A stretch of 6,892 nucleotides of DNA from Ferruginibacter sp. (lineage in GTDB: Bacteria > Bacteroidota > Bacteroidia > Chitinophagales > Chitinophagaceae). Under the pieces are notes generated by a model that saw only the letters and a program-made list of their open reading frames with translations, was not told where the DNA came from and ran no database searches. Positions within the stretch are counted from its first letter, which is position 1. Each line of letters begins with the position of its first letter. Below, in pieces: positions 1 through 5,861 of this stretch. The position numbers were made by a program, and so were the translations under genes. The stretch spans positions 1-6,892 of the forward strand of contig JANYFI010000153.1 of NCBI GenBank assembly GCA_025362765.1. Direction: 5' to 3'.

Positions 1-1831
1 CCGCTGCATAAGTGTTCACCGTTTTAGGGCCAAGGTATTGATACAAGGAAAACCTGATGCCGCCTTCTATGGTAAATGCGCTGGTAACATTGTATTTATC
101 ATTTAGGTACAAGGCGCTTTCCAGGGCCTGTTCTCTTTGCATTTGGTCTGGTTTAACCAGCGAACTTTTGCCATCTGGTGTAAAGTAACCCGGGTGTAGT
201 TTATAGTAAATAGAGTTAATCCCAAAATCAATTGTATGCTGGTTATTTAGGTAATAATTAAAGTGGGTTTTTAAATAATACTGCTGAATATCAAAACCCA
301 TTTTGTAGGCACTTAATGGTAATTTACTGCTGGCAATATTGTAACTATACTGGTCGTCGCCGGCTGTAACCACACTGTTTATTTTATTATTGAAAACATG
401 TTTCCACTTAACAGAAAAGTTTTGGTTTCTGTAACCATACGCAGTATCGCTGTTGAGATTGAAACGGTCTTTGCTGTAATAACCGGTAAAATAAATAGTA
501 TTCTTTTTATTGACTTCATGCGTTATGGATAGATTGAAATCATAAAACCCTGCCTTGCTATTTTTGTATTGATCGGGCAACAGGTTAAGCAGCCAATTGG
601 CATACGTTGATCTTGCACCCAGGATGAATGAAGTTTTGTCTTTTATCAACGGCCCTTCCAAATTAAAGCGGCTTGTCAACAGTCCAATACCCGCACTGCC
701 GGTAAATTCCTTTTTATTCCCTTCCCTGCCATTGATATTTAATACAGAAGATAAACGTCCCCCGTATTTTGCGGGAATGCTGCTTTTATACAGTTCAACA
801 TCTTTCACTACTTCAGGATTAAACGCCGAAAACATTCCAAAAAAATGGGAAGGATTATAAATCGTAGCATCATTAAACAGGATAAGATTCTGATCGGTGG
901 AACCACCCCTTACGTTGAGTCCCGTACTTGCTTCCCCTACCGTTTTTACACCCGGTAAAGTAGTTACCACTCTCAATATGTCGGCTTCTCCAAATATTAC
1001 AGGCACCTGTTTAATAGTCTTGATATCAATTTTTTGCAGCCCCATTTGGGTACTTCTTACATTGCTCAATTTTTGAGCAGATATCACTACATTTTTTATG
1101 GTCAACACAGTACTCTGCATATCAATATTCAACTTTCCGTCATTAAATAGTTGTACCTGGCGCCTGGTGTCCTTCATACCCAGGCTTTGTATGCTAATGA
1201 TGTGTTTGCCTCTAGGTAACGAAAAGGAAAAGTAGCCATACTGGTCGGTAACAACCGATGGTCCTGATTGGCCCACCTGTAAATAAGCACCCACAACAGG
1301 CTCGCCGGTTTTAGCATCCAATACATTGCCTGATATTATTGCTGTCGGTGTACCTGTGCTTACAAATTTATCTCCGATGTCATATAGTTTGTTCTCAAGC
1401 GTTGTCCTGATGTCTTCTTTTCCTTTATCCCGTTTGCCCGATTTCTTGCTGGATGATGCATTGACTAAAGTTATTTGATTGTTGCTGCCAACCTGCGGAA
1501 AATTTACTGTAATACTTTTTTCCCTGGTTATAAAAACATCCCCCTCACCGGTAATGGCAAATTGAAACGGTGTATTGGTTAACGCCAGCCCCATTGCTTT
1601 TGCAAACGGCTGTTGCTGTACATGCAGGCTAATTTTCACACTATCTGTCTGGCTCGTATCGTAGTAAAAATGAAGGTTTGTCTGGCTTTCAAGTGATTGA
1701 AACAGCTCCTCCAACCTTATGCTATCGGCATCAACAGTCACCAGCCGCAAAGAATCGGTTTGGGCGAAGCTCTGCCTGCTGGCCGCGAGGATGAATAGCA
1801 TCATCAATATGATCGAAGCATTTTTTTGCAT
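1..1831 (-). CDS. TonB-dependent outer-membrane receptor with STN, carboxypeptidase-like and plug domains (3' end cut by window edge)
   Basis: Reading the minus strand from the ATG at 1829-1831 gives about 610 open codons with no stop before the left edge, so most of the barrel lies outside. A signal peptide (hydrophobic residues about 7-20, cleavage near SFA-QT) is followed by an STN-like domain at about 28-105, a Lys/Ser-rich linker, a carboxypeptidase-regulatory-like beta-sandwich at about 164-240 (ISGNVLDAKTGEPVVGA, then TDQYGYFSF), a possible TonB box near TIKNVVISAQ, and a plug at about 275-370 (LNVRGGSTDQNLILFND, AKYGGRLSSVLNI). Barrel strands begin at about 375. Family knowledge: such receptors use TonB/ExbBD energy to import bulky ligands, and STN domains often serve signalling. 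Its start lies one base past the stop of the upstream exported-protein gene, so the pair is probably co-transcribed and translationally coupled. No SusD partner is visible, though one could lie beyond the edge. The substrate cannot be told from this sequence. Confidence 0.95.
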   Translation of the reverse strand, partial: MQKNASIILMMLFILAASRQSFAQTDSLRLVTVDADSIRLEELFQSLESQTNLHFYYDTSQTDSVKISLHVQQQPFAKAMGLALTNTPFQFAITGEGDVFITREKSITVNFPQVGSNNQITLVNASSSKKSGKRDKGKEDIRTTLENKLYDIGDKFVSTGTPTAIISGNVLDAKTGEPVVGAYLQVGQSGPSVVTDQYGYFSFSLPRGKHIISIQSLGMKDTRRQVQLFNDGKLNIDMQSTVLTIKNVVISAQKLSNVRSTQMGLQKIDIKTIKQVPVIFGEADILRVVTTLPGVKTVGEASTGLNVRGGSTDQNLILFNDATIYNPSHFFGMFSAFNPEVVKDVELYKSSIPAKYGGRLSSVLNINGREGNKKEFTGSAGIGLLTSRFNLEGPLIKDKTSFILGARSTYANWLLNLLPDQYKNSKAGFYDFNLSITHEVNKKNTIYFTGYYSKDRFNLNSDTAYGYRNQNFSVKWKHVFNNKINSVVTAGDDQYSYNIASSKLPLSAYKMGFDIQQYYLKTHFNYYLNNQHTIDFGINSIYYKLHPGYFTPDGKSSLVKPDQMQREQALESALYLNDKYNVTSAFTIEGGIRFSLYQYLGPKTVNTYAA

Positions 1832-1832
1832 G

Positions 1833-2582
1833 TTATTTTATTAGGCTATCGTAATAAGCTACCGTTTTTGAAATCGTGCGTTCCCTGTCACGTTTAAAAT
1901 TCAGTCCGTTACTGCGCATAAATTCTTTCACTTCCCTTTTCTTATCATTCAAAACAGCAAAAAATGATTTTTTGTGTTTTACAGGATAGTACGTGCCTTC
2001 CCTTTTAATATAATAATAATCCTTCTCGTCTACAAAATTTTGCAGGTCAACACCAGTGGAAGTGTTTTGCTGGATCGATTTAATTTCTTTTTTTAAAAGA
2101 GAAATTTTACCGTTGTATAAAAGTTGATAGAAGCCACTGCCAACCAGGTTTTTGCTGCTGCTGTCTTTAGTTATTTGAATAAAATTTGTATTAAACAAAT
2201 GAAAATTTTCAATTTTTGGCTTTAATAACTGTATCCTGTCGGCATAATAATTTACCACCAGCTCATCAGTTATTTCATTGTAGCGCATGAGTACACTGTC
2301 ATACTGCACTCCATCATACAATACAGTACCGCGTGTTACATCAGGCATATTAAAATAAGGATCTCCATCTTGAAATTTGAAAGGGTATTCATTATAGCTG
2401 CCTCCATTATACAACCCTTTTTGATCGCCAAAAGCCTGGTGATATACAGCGCTGGCTTGATGTAAAGCCTGTTGATAAAAACTATTGAGTGAATCTGTTT
2501 GTTGCCCCAACACAGATTGTGCAGAAAAAATAAATAACCATAAGACAGGAAGACAACCAGTGAATCGTTTTTTAAATTTCAT
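1833..2582 (-). CDS. Exported protein of unknown function encoded directly before the TonB-dependent receptor
   Basis: This 249-residue protein begins with a basic stretch (MKFKKR), a hydrophobic segment at about 10-25 and a plausible signal-peptidase site near VLG-QQ. It therefore probably acts in the periplasm or at the outer membrane. There is no lipobox: Cys10 precedes the hydrophobic core, so this is not a lipoprotein. The mature part has no membrane helix. It contains a Gly/Tyr-rich segment at about 58-93 (GLYNGGSYNEYPF, then GTVLYDGVQYDS) and a segment with GSGFYQLLYNGKISLLKK at about 148-165, and ends in a Lys/Arg-rich helical region (about 203-240). I recall similar small secreted Bacteroidota proteins with a GxxYDGxxY-type motif, but I know of no assigned function. 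Coupling to the receptor suggests an accessory role in uptake or signalling, which is inference. A candidate sigma promoter lies about 125 bases upstream. Confidence 0.85.
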   Translation of the reverse strand: MKFKKRFTGCLPVLWLFIFSAQSVLGQQTDSLNSFYQQALHQASAVYHQAFGDQKGLYNGGSYNEYPFKFQDGDPYFNMPDVTRGTVLYDGVQYDSVLMRYNEITDELVVNYYADRIQLLKPKIENFHLFNTNFIQITKDSSSKNLVGSGFYQLLYNGKISLLKKEIKSIQQNTSTGVDLQNFVDEKDYYYIKREGTYYPVKHKKSFFAVLNDKKREVKEFMRSNGLNFKRDRERTISKTVAYYDSLIK

Positions 2583-2706
2583 ACATGTTAAACCTGGTAA
2601 AAGAAGTTAGTTTATCGTTTGACTCTAAAATTAACTGAATAATTTGTAAAGTATTACAATGGCAGTAAATATATCTCAGCCATATTTTACAATTACAATT
2701 ATCCCG

Positions 2707-2735
2707 GCAGTATCCTTTACCCGGTTGACAAATTT
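2707..2735 (-). promoter_or_regulatory. Candidate ECF sigma promoter upstream of the exported protein/receptor operon
   Basis: On the minus strand AAATTTGTCA (2735-2726) is followed by exactly 16 bases (2725-2710) and TGC (2709-2707). The same arrangement, with identical 10-mer, spacing and TGC, occurs upstream of the sigma gene at 5242-5270. ECF sigma promoters typically have two short elements about 16-17 bp apart, so the layout fits. A start of transcription near 2700 would leave a leader of roughly 120 bases. The consensus of this sigma group is unknown to me; the call rests on the two matching copies only. Confidence 0.45.
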
Positions 2736-2785
2736 GCCTAATAGATACCTGTTAATGAATAGGTATTTGGATTGTATTACCGGGT
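2719..2785. repeat. Nested inverted repeat overlapping the candidate promoter
   Basis: Outer arms ACCCGGT (2719-2725) and ACCGGGT (2779-2785) are perfect reverse complements. Inner arms ATACCT (2745-2750) and AGGTAT (2761-2766) enclose a 10-base loop. The segments between outer and inner arms differ in length (19 against 12 bases) and pair only partly. The outer left arm abuts the AAATTTGTCA element and falls within the spacer of the candidate promoter. It could be a regulator-binding site or an RNA fold at the end of the upstream transcript. No T-run follows on the minus strand, so a canonical terminator is unlikely. Confidence 0.4.
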
Positions 2786-2880
2786 GACTTTGTGTAATTA
2801 AACCCATAGCAGCATGTAGAATATTTTAAATTAGCCGGCACTAAAAAAATAATCGGGTTTTAAACTCCTTATAGTGTAGG

Positions 2881-4533
2881 TTATAACTTATACCGGATAC
2901 CTATAGCAAGGCTTAGGTTGTTGGGATAAGTTTTAACATCGGCACCACGGGTACTTGAATTGAGGGCAAAATTATAAGATGGCATAAAACTTAACGCAAT
3001 ACTGCGACTAATGGCATATGATAAACCAACGCCAATATTACCACTGAAGTAGTTGCTTTTTAATCCATTTATTTTATTGCTCATGCTTGCTTCTTTGTTG
3101 CTTCCACTGCCTATTTCTGTAGCTATCCTTCCTTTCGTTAAGATATTTAATGCGGTACCTGCCGTGGCAAATAAATCTATTTTAGTGAAATAGTAATGGT
3201 ATTTTACCGCCAATGGAACAGAAAAATATTGCAGGGTATTAGTAGTTTCAAAAGCCTTAAGACTATCGCCAACAACGGGGTTGGTTGCCGTTTTGGAAGA
3301 TAGGTAAGTATAACCCGAAGAACAATTAAAACGATATTTAACTTCCCCGTTATTGTCTTTGCCGGCATAAATTGTTTTGGGATTAATATGGATAGATTTA
3401 GACGTTAGTTCTATACCGGATTGAATACTCCACCGTTTATTTAAATTGTAATCAATTAGTAATCCGGCAGTATAGGAAGATTGCCGCTGCTCCCCATTCC
3501 TGATATCGTCTTTGTCATCATGATCAACCGGTGGCGGAATACCTGCGGGCGTCCGTTCATGATGCTCATCGTCCTTTAACATGTTAGATGAAATATTGGG
3601 TGCGAAGAATAAGGTGGCGGAAACGGCTCCGCGGTTTTTCACTGGTATTTTTCGGGCTGCTTTACCCATAAGGGTAACTCCTGAAGGTAAAAAAGCCGGA
3701 CCTTCTGTAATTTTCTTACCGGTGTTTATTTGCGCAACCTGAATCATTTGCAGGTAGATGATTGGTAACTGCACCAGTTTGTTGCCTGTTTTTTTAATTG
3801 ACTCATCCGTAAACAGCGGGTCATTTTTTTCATTGCCACTTTCGGTTGCATCTGTGTTGGTTTGTTGCTTTAATTCATCTGTCCCTCCATTTATAACAGC
3901 CATTTTGTGTGTCCGTTTATTAATCAAAATATTTCTATTGCCGACACCGGTATTCAATGCTTCATCATATTTTGTTACGCTATTGTTTTTTTCATTGTTG
4001 TTTGATGCTGCTGAAATAGTATTTTTCCTGTTGTACCCGCTGATTGTATTTGGTATACTGCTACTATTTTTTTCGGTTAAGCTGCCCGCATCAAAAGGCT
4101 CGTCCTTATTTGCAACATTATTATTCCTGGCAATAAGAATGGTATCATTTTCATTCAGGTTATTTTTTATAACCGGTTTAGTAACTCCTGTCGTGGTACT
4201 ATTTTCATTGCTTTTTATTGGTGCCTGTAATGAAGTTGATGTATTTGTATCACTACGTAAAGTATTTACTTTTATTAACCTGTTATTGTCCGTGTTAATT
4301 TGGTTCCTAATTTTTGTCCAGTGATTTAAAGTGTAGGCACCAAAGCCAAGCAACAGCAACAGTAACCCTACTGCAATTCTTTTAAGCTGAAGGTATTTTT
4401 TGTTGATATCAACCACCTTATTTTTATCAAGGCGTTTGTCAATGGCGTCCCAAACGCTATCGGGAGGACCTTCCTTGTGATCCTCCAATGGAACTTTAAA
4501 AAGGCTATCTATGTTGTGTGAATTTTTTTTCAT
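2881..4533 (-). CDS. Putative dual-membrane-spanning anti-sigma factor (anti-sigma-like N-terminus, inner-membrane helix, outer-membrane beta-barrel)
   Basis: The 550-residue product starts with a soluble segment (1-50) containing PPDSVWDAIDKRLD (23-36), which resembles the N-terminal sigma-binding helix of Bacteroidota anti-sigma factors. One strong membrane helix follows at about 52-69 (IAVGLLLLLLGFGAYTL). Residues about 70-300 form an Asn/Ser/Thr-rich, low-complexity linker long enough to cross the periplasm. Residues about 301-550 alternate polar and hydrophobic residues in beta-strands typical of PorT/OmpA-like barrels (AVSATLFFAPNISSN, SYTAGLLIDYNL, SGNIGVGLSYAI, SLAIGIRYKL at the end). 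A His/Asp-rich stretch (321-343) sits between the first two strands. The start codon overlaps the sigma stop codon as ATGA, which makes sigma/anti-sigma pairing very likely. Known relatives in architecture are the Dma proteins of Bacteroides thetaiotaomicron, linked to envelope control and vesiculation. Role here: sequester the sigma factor until an outer-membrane signal arrives (inference). Confidence 0.8.
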   Translation of the reverse strand: MKKNSHNIDSLFKVPLEDHKEGPPDSVWDAIDKRLDKNKVVDINKKYLQLKRIAVGLLLLLLGFGAYTLNHWTKIRNQINTDNNRLIKVNTLRSDTNTSTSLQAPIKSNENSTTTGVTKPVIKNNLNENDTILIARNNNVANKDEPFDAGSLTEKNSSSIPNTISGYNRKNTISAASNNNEKNNSVTKYDEALNTGVGNRNILINKRTHKMAVINGGTDELKQQTNTDATESGNEKNDPLFTDESIKKTGNKLVQLPIIYLQMIQVAQINTGKKITEGPAFLPSGVTLMGKAARKIPVKNRGAVSATLFFAPNISSNMLKDDEHHERTPAGIPPPVDHDDKDDIRNGEQRQSSYTAGLLIDYNLNKRWSIQSGIELTSKSIHINPKTIYAGKDNNGEVKYRFNCSSGYTYLSSKTATNPVVGDSLKAFETTNTLQYFSVPLAVKYHYYFTKIDLFATAGTALNILTKGRIATEIGSGSNKEASMSNKINGLKSNYFSGNIGVGLSYAISRSIALSFMPSYNFALNSSTRGADVKTYPNNLSLAIGIRYKL

Positions 4534-5111
4534 AAATAGTTAATGTTTTTTTTGGCAACCTGTAAACTATTGGCAACTGATTTTTGCAAAATAACCCTGG
4601 CATCATATAAATTAGATTTAGAAGTACCTTCAGAGATACCCAGTTGTTGGGCAATTTCGCGGTGCTTCATGCCTTCAAAAACATACATATTAAAAACGAG
4701 GCGATAGCCGGCCGGTAATTGTTGTACCATACTAATTAATTCCTTTGTACTTATTTGCGCCATAATCGTTTCCGTCTCCGCAATGTCATGCTGGCCAGAT
4801 TCAAGACTTGTTACGGCGTGCAAACGGGCATTGGTGCGGTATTTCTGTAACGCACAATTCACCATTATTCTCCTGATCCATCCTTCAAATGATCCCGCAA
4901 AATTAAACTGTCGTAAATGTGTAAAGACTTTTATAAATCCTTCCTGCAATATTTCTTCTGCTTCTTCCCTATTTTTTGCGTAGCGGAGGCAAACTGAAAA
5001 CATTACGGGCGCATACAAGTTGTACAACCTGTTCTGGTCATAGCGATTTCCTTTAATACATCCTTGTATCAATTGGTCAGTTTCAGGCACTAATGATTGC
5101 TTCTTTAACAT
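4530..5111 (-). CDS. ECF-type RNA polymerase sigma factor (sigma-70 family)
   Basis: This 193-residue protein has the two-domain build of extracytoplasmic-function sigma factors. The sigma-2 domain is at about 27-92, with region 2.2 at EEAEEILQEGFIKVFTHL (49-66) and region 2.4 at FEGWIRRIMVNCALQKYR (75-92). The sigma-4 domain is at about 125-178, with LPAGYRLVFNMYVFEGM and a helix-turn-helix at HREIAQQLGISEGTSKSNL (150-168). Regions 1 and 3 are absent and the length is typical. It would direct RNA polymerase to a small set of envelope promoters. The stop codon overlaps the start of the barrel anti-sigma gene by four bases, the usual sign of a sigma/anti-sigma pair. A candidate promoter of the kind this sigma might recognise lies about 130 bases upstream, suggesting autoregulation. 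The start at 5109-5111 keeps the normal N-terminal length; no clear Shine-Dalgarno sequence precedes it, as is common in Bacteroidota. Confidence 0.95.
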   Translation of the reverse strand: MLKKQSLVPETDQLIQGCIKGNRYDQNRLYNLYAPVMFSVCLRYAKNREEAEEILQEGFIKVFTHLRQFNFAGSFEGWIRRIMVNCALQKYRTNARLHAVTSLESGQHDIAETETIMAQISTKELISMVQQLPAGYRLVFNMYVFEGMKHREIAQQLGISEGTSKSNLYDARVILQKSVANSLQVAKKNINYL

Positions 5112-5158
5112 ACAGATGCTGAGGTGCCGAAAATAGTTGGCTGCGCAAAATAATTTGA

Positions 5159-5178
5159 TGCATTTTTTAGAAAATGCA
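5159..5178. repeat. Perfect 8-bp inverted repeat with 4-base loop in the sigma leader
   Basis: TGCATTTT (5159-5166) and AAAATGCA (5171-5178) are exact reverse complements around a four-base loop. The element lies 47 bases upstream of the sigma start codon, inside the leader if transcription starts near 5235. The stem is AT-rich, so it is weak as RNA. It may be a DNA operator or a modest leader hairpin. It is followed on the minus strand by a mixed sequence, not a T-run, so it is not a classical terminator. Confidence 0.45.
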
Positions 5179-5241
5179 GAATAGCCTGCAAAAGTACCAC
5201 GGTTTTTTGTTAAGGAATAGTTTATGGCAAGTGGTTAATCA

Positions 5242-5270
5242 GCACCATATTTCCCGTACCTGACAAATTT
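5242..5270 (-). promoter_or_regulatory. Candidate autoregulatory ECF sigma promoter upstream of the sigma gene
   Basis: On the minus strand AAATTTGTCA (5270-5261), a 16-base spacer (5260-5245) and TGC (5244-5242) repeat the layout found upstream of the exported protein/receptor operon at 2707-2735. The distance to the sigma start codon is about 130 bases, close to the 125 bases at the other copy. Autoregulation is common for ECF sigma factors. The match is short and AT-rich, so chance cannot be excluded. Confidence 0.45.
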
Positions 5271-5303
5271 CTGGCGGAGTGGTATTTTATTTTTACCATT
5301 ATT

Positions 5304-5316
5304 TGCCTGGCAGGCA
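5304..5316. promoter_or_regulatory. 13-bp palindrome, possible operator
   Basis: TGCCTG-G-CAGGCA is a perfect palindrome around one central base. The single-base centre is too tight for an RNA hairpin with all six pairs, so it looks more like a binding site for a dimeric DNA-binding protein. It lies about 34 bases upstream of the candidate sigma promoter. It might belong to the sigma gene or to the end of the lipoprotein transcript. Only one copy is seen in the window. Confidence 0.3.
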
Positions 5317-5394
5317 GATTAAACCCACGAAAACAGAACAATATTTTCTTTTTCAGTCAATCTACTTAAATTCTTACGTTTTGATTAATGTGCG

Positions 5395-5718
5395 TTAGTT
5401 CGGTTTGTACGCATCGTCTAAGTACATAGATTTATTGAAGAGGTAATATTTACCATCTTTATTATTGCGCCAATAACGGTGGCCCTGCAAATCGTAATAG
5501 TACCTGCCGTCAACTGTTTTTTTAGCGCCCAGGTCATTTACAGTAATTACCTTGGGTAGCGGTTCCCTAACTTTTCTTTTAACCACTGTTTTTACTGCAG
5601 CCGTAGAATCTTTATTAGCAACGGATGTACCAGTTGGTACCGGATGAACCTTTTTACTGCAACTAACCAGCGTACAAAAAGCGATCAAAAAAATTGCCAG
5701 GTAGTATTTTATTTTCAT
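5395..5718 (-). CDS. Small predicted lipoprotein of unknown function
   Basis: The 107-residue product has a short basic start, a hydrophobic stretch (YLAIFLIAFCTL) and a lipobox LVSC with the acceptor cysteine at residue 20, so it is predicted to be lipidated by Lgt and cleaved by the lipoprotein signal peptidase. The sequence after the cysteine is SKK with no run of acidic residues, so the known surface-export signal of Bacteroidota lipoproteins is not evident and a periplasm-facing location is more likely. Residues about 25-60 are a Lys/Thr/Val-rich, probably disordered tether. The C-terminal half has two similar aromatic motifs, DGRYYYD (70-76) and DGKYYLF (88-94). I do not recognise a named family. 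The gene is flanked by gaps of 143 and 283 bp on its two sides and may be its own transcription unit. Confidence 0.8.
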   Translation of the reverse strand: MKIKYYLAIFLIAFCTLVSCSKKVHPVPTGTSVANKDSTAAVKTVVKRKVREPLPKVITVNDLGAKKTVDGRYYYDLQGHRYWRNNKDGKYYLFNKSMYLDDAYKPN

Positions 5719-5861
5719 ATTTTTTTTATTCTCCCCTTCAACAACTCTACCAAAAAATGTTAACGTTTAAAAATCCTTCTGGCAACCGTTTCAGGGTTGT
5801 AAAGTAAAAAAATAATCCATGCGCTAACCAAACTGATTTTCTTCACAGCCATCAGGTGAAT

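Larger units (their letters stand above)
2583..2880. other. 298-bp intergenic region between the barrel anti-sigma gene and the exported protein/receptor pair
   Basis: No open reading frame of note is present on either strand. The region holds a candidate ECF promoter (2707-2735) and a nested inverted repeat (2719-2785). The run of seven T residues on the minus strand at 2843-2849, just past the stop of the upstream gene, lacks a convincing GC-rich stem in front of it. I therefore do not call an intrinsic terminator, and read-through from the sigma operon remains possible. Confidence 0.7.
5112..5394. other. 283-bp intergenic region upstream of the sigma gene
   Basis: No credible gene lies here. 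The region contains a 13-bp palindrome (5304-5316), a candidate ECF promoter (5242-5270) and a short perfect hairpin in the putative sigma leader (5159-5178). No strong terminator for the lipoprotein gene that ends at 5395 was found. Confidence 0.7.

Noticed and set aside
597..860. 87-aa plus-strand open frame
   Set aside because: It lies wholly opposite the plug and early barrel of the TonB receptor, whose minus-strand frame is clearly coding.
2666..2673. TATATTTA on the minus strand, similar to the Bacteroidota -7 element TAnnTTTG; a like sequence is at 6690-6697
   Set aside because: Neither has a TTG element at a good -33 spacing, and such AT-rich octamers are expected by chance, so I do not call promoters.
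2839..2876. CACTA/TAGTG arms plus seven T residues on the minus strand after the barrel protein stop, as a possible terminator
   Set aside because: The stem is only 5 bp with a 28-base loop that contains the T-run itself, so it does not form an intrinsic terminator.
3758..4324. 188-aa plus-strand open frame rich in Phe, Leu and Val
   Set aside because: It is the antisense of the Asn/Ser/Thr-rich linker of the barrel protein; reverse-complemented AAT/AAC-type codons give hydrophobic residues, which explains its false membrane-protein look.
4783..4983. 66-aa plus-strand open frame
   Set aside because: It is opposite the sigma-2 domain region of the ECF sigma gene.
5843..5861. Short inverted repeat TTCAC/GTGAA just after the RMD1-family stop
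   Set aside because: The stem has only 5 pairs with a loop of about 9 bases and no T-run follows it on the minus strand, so it is too weak to call a terminator.
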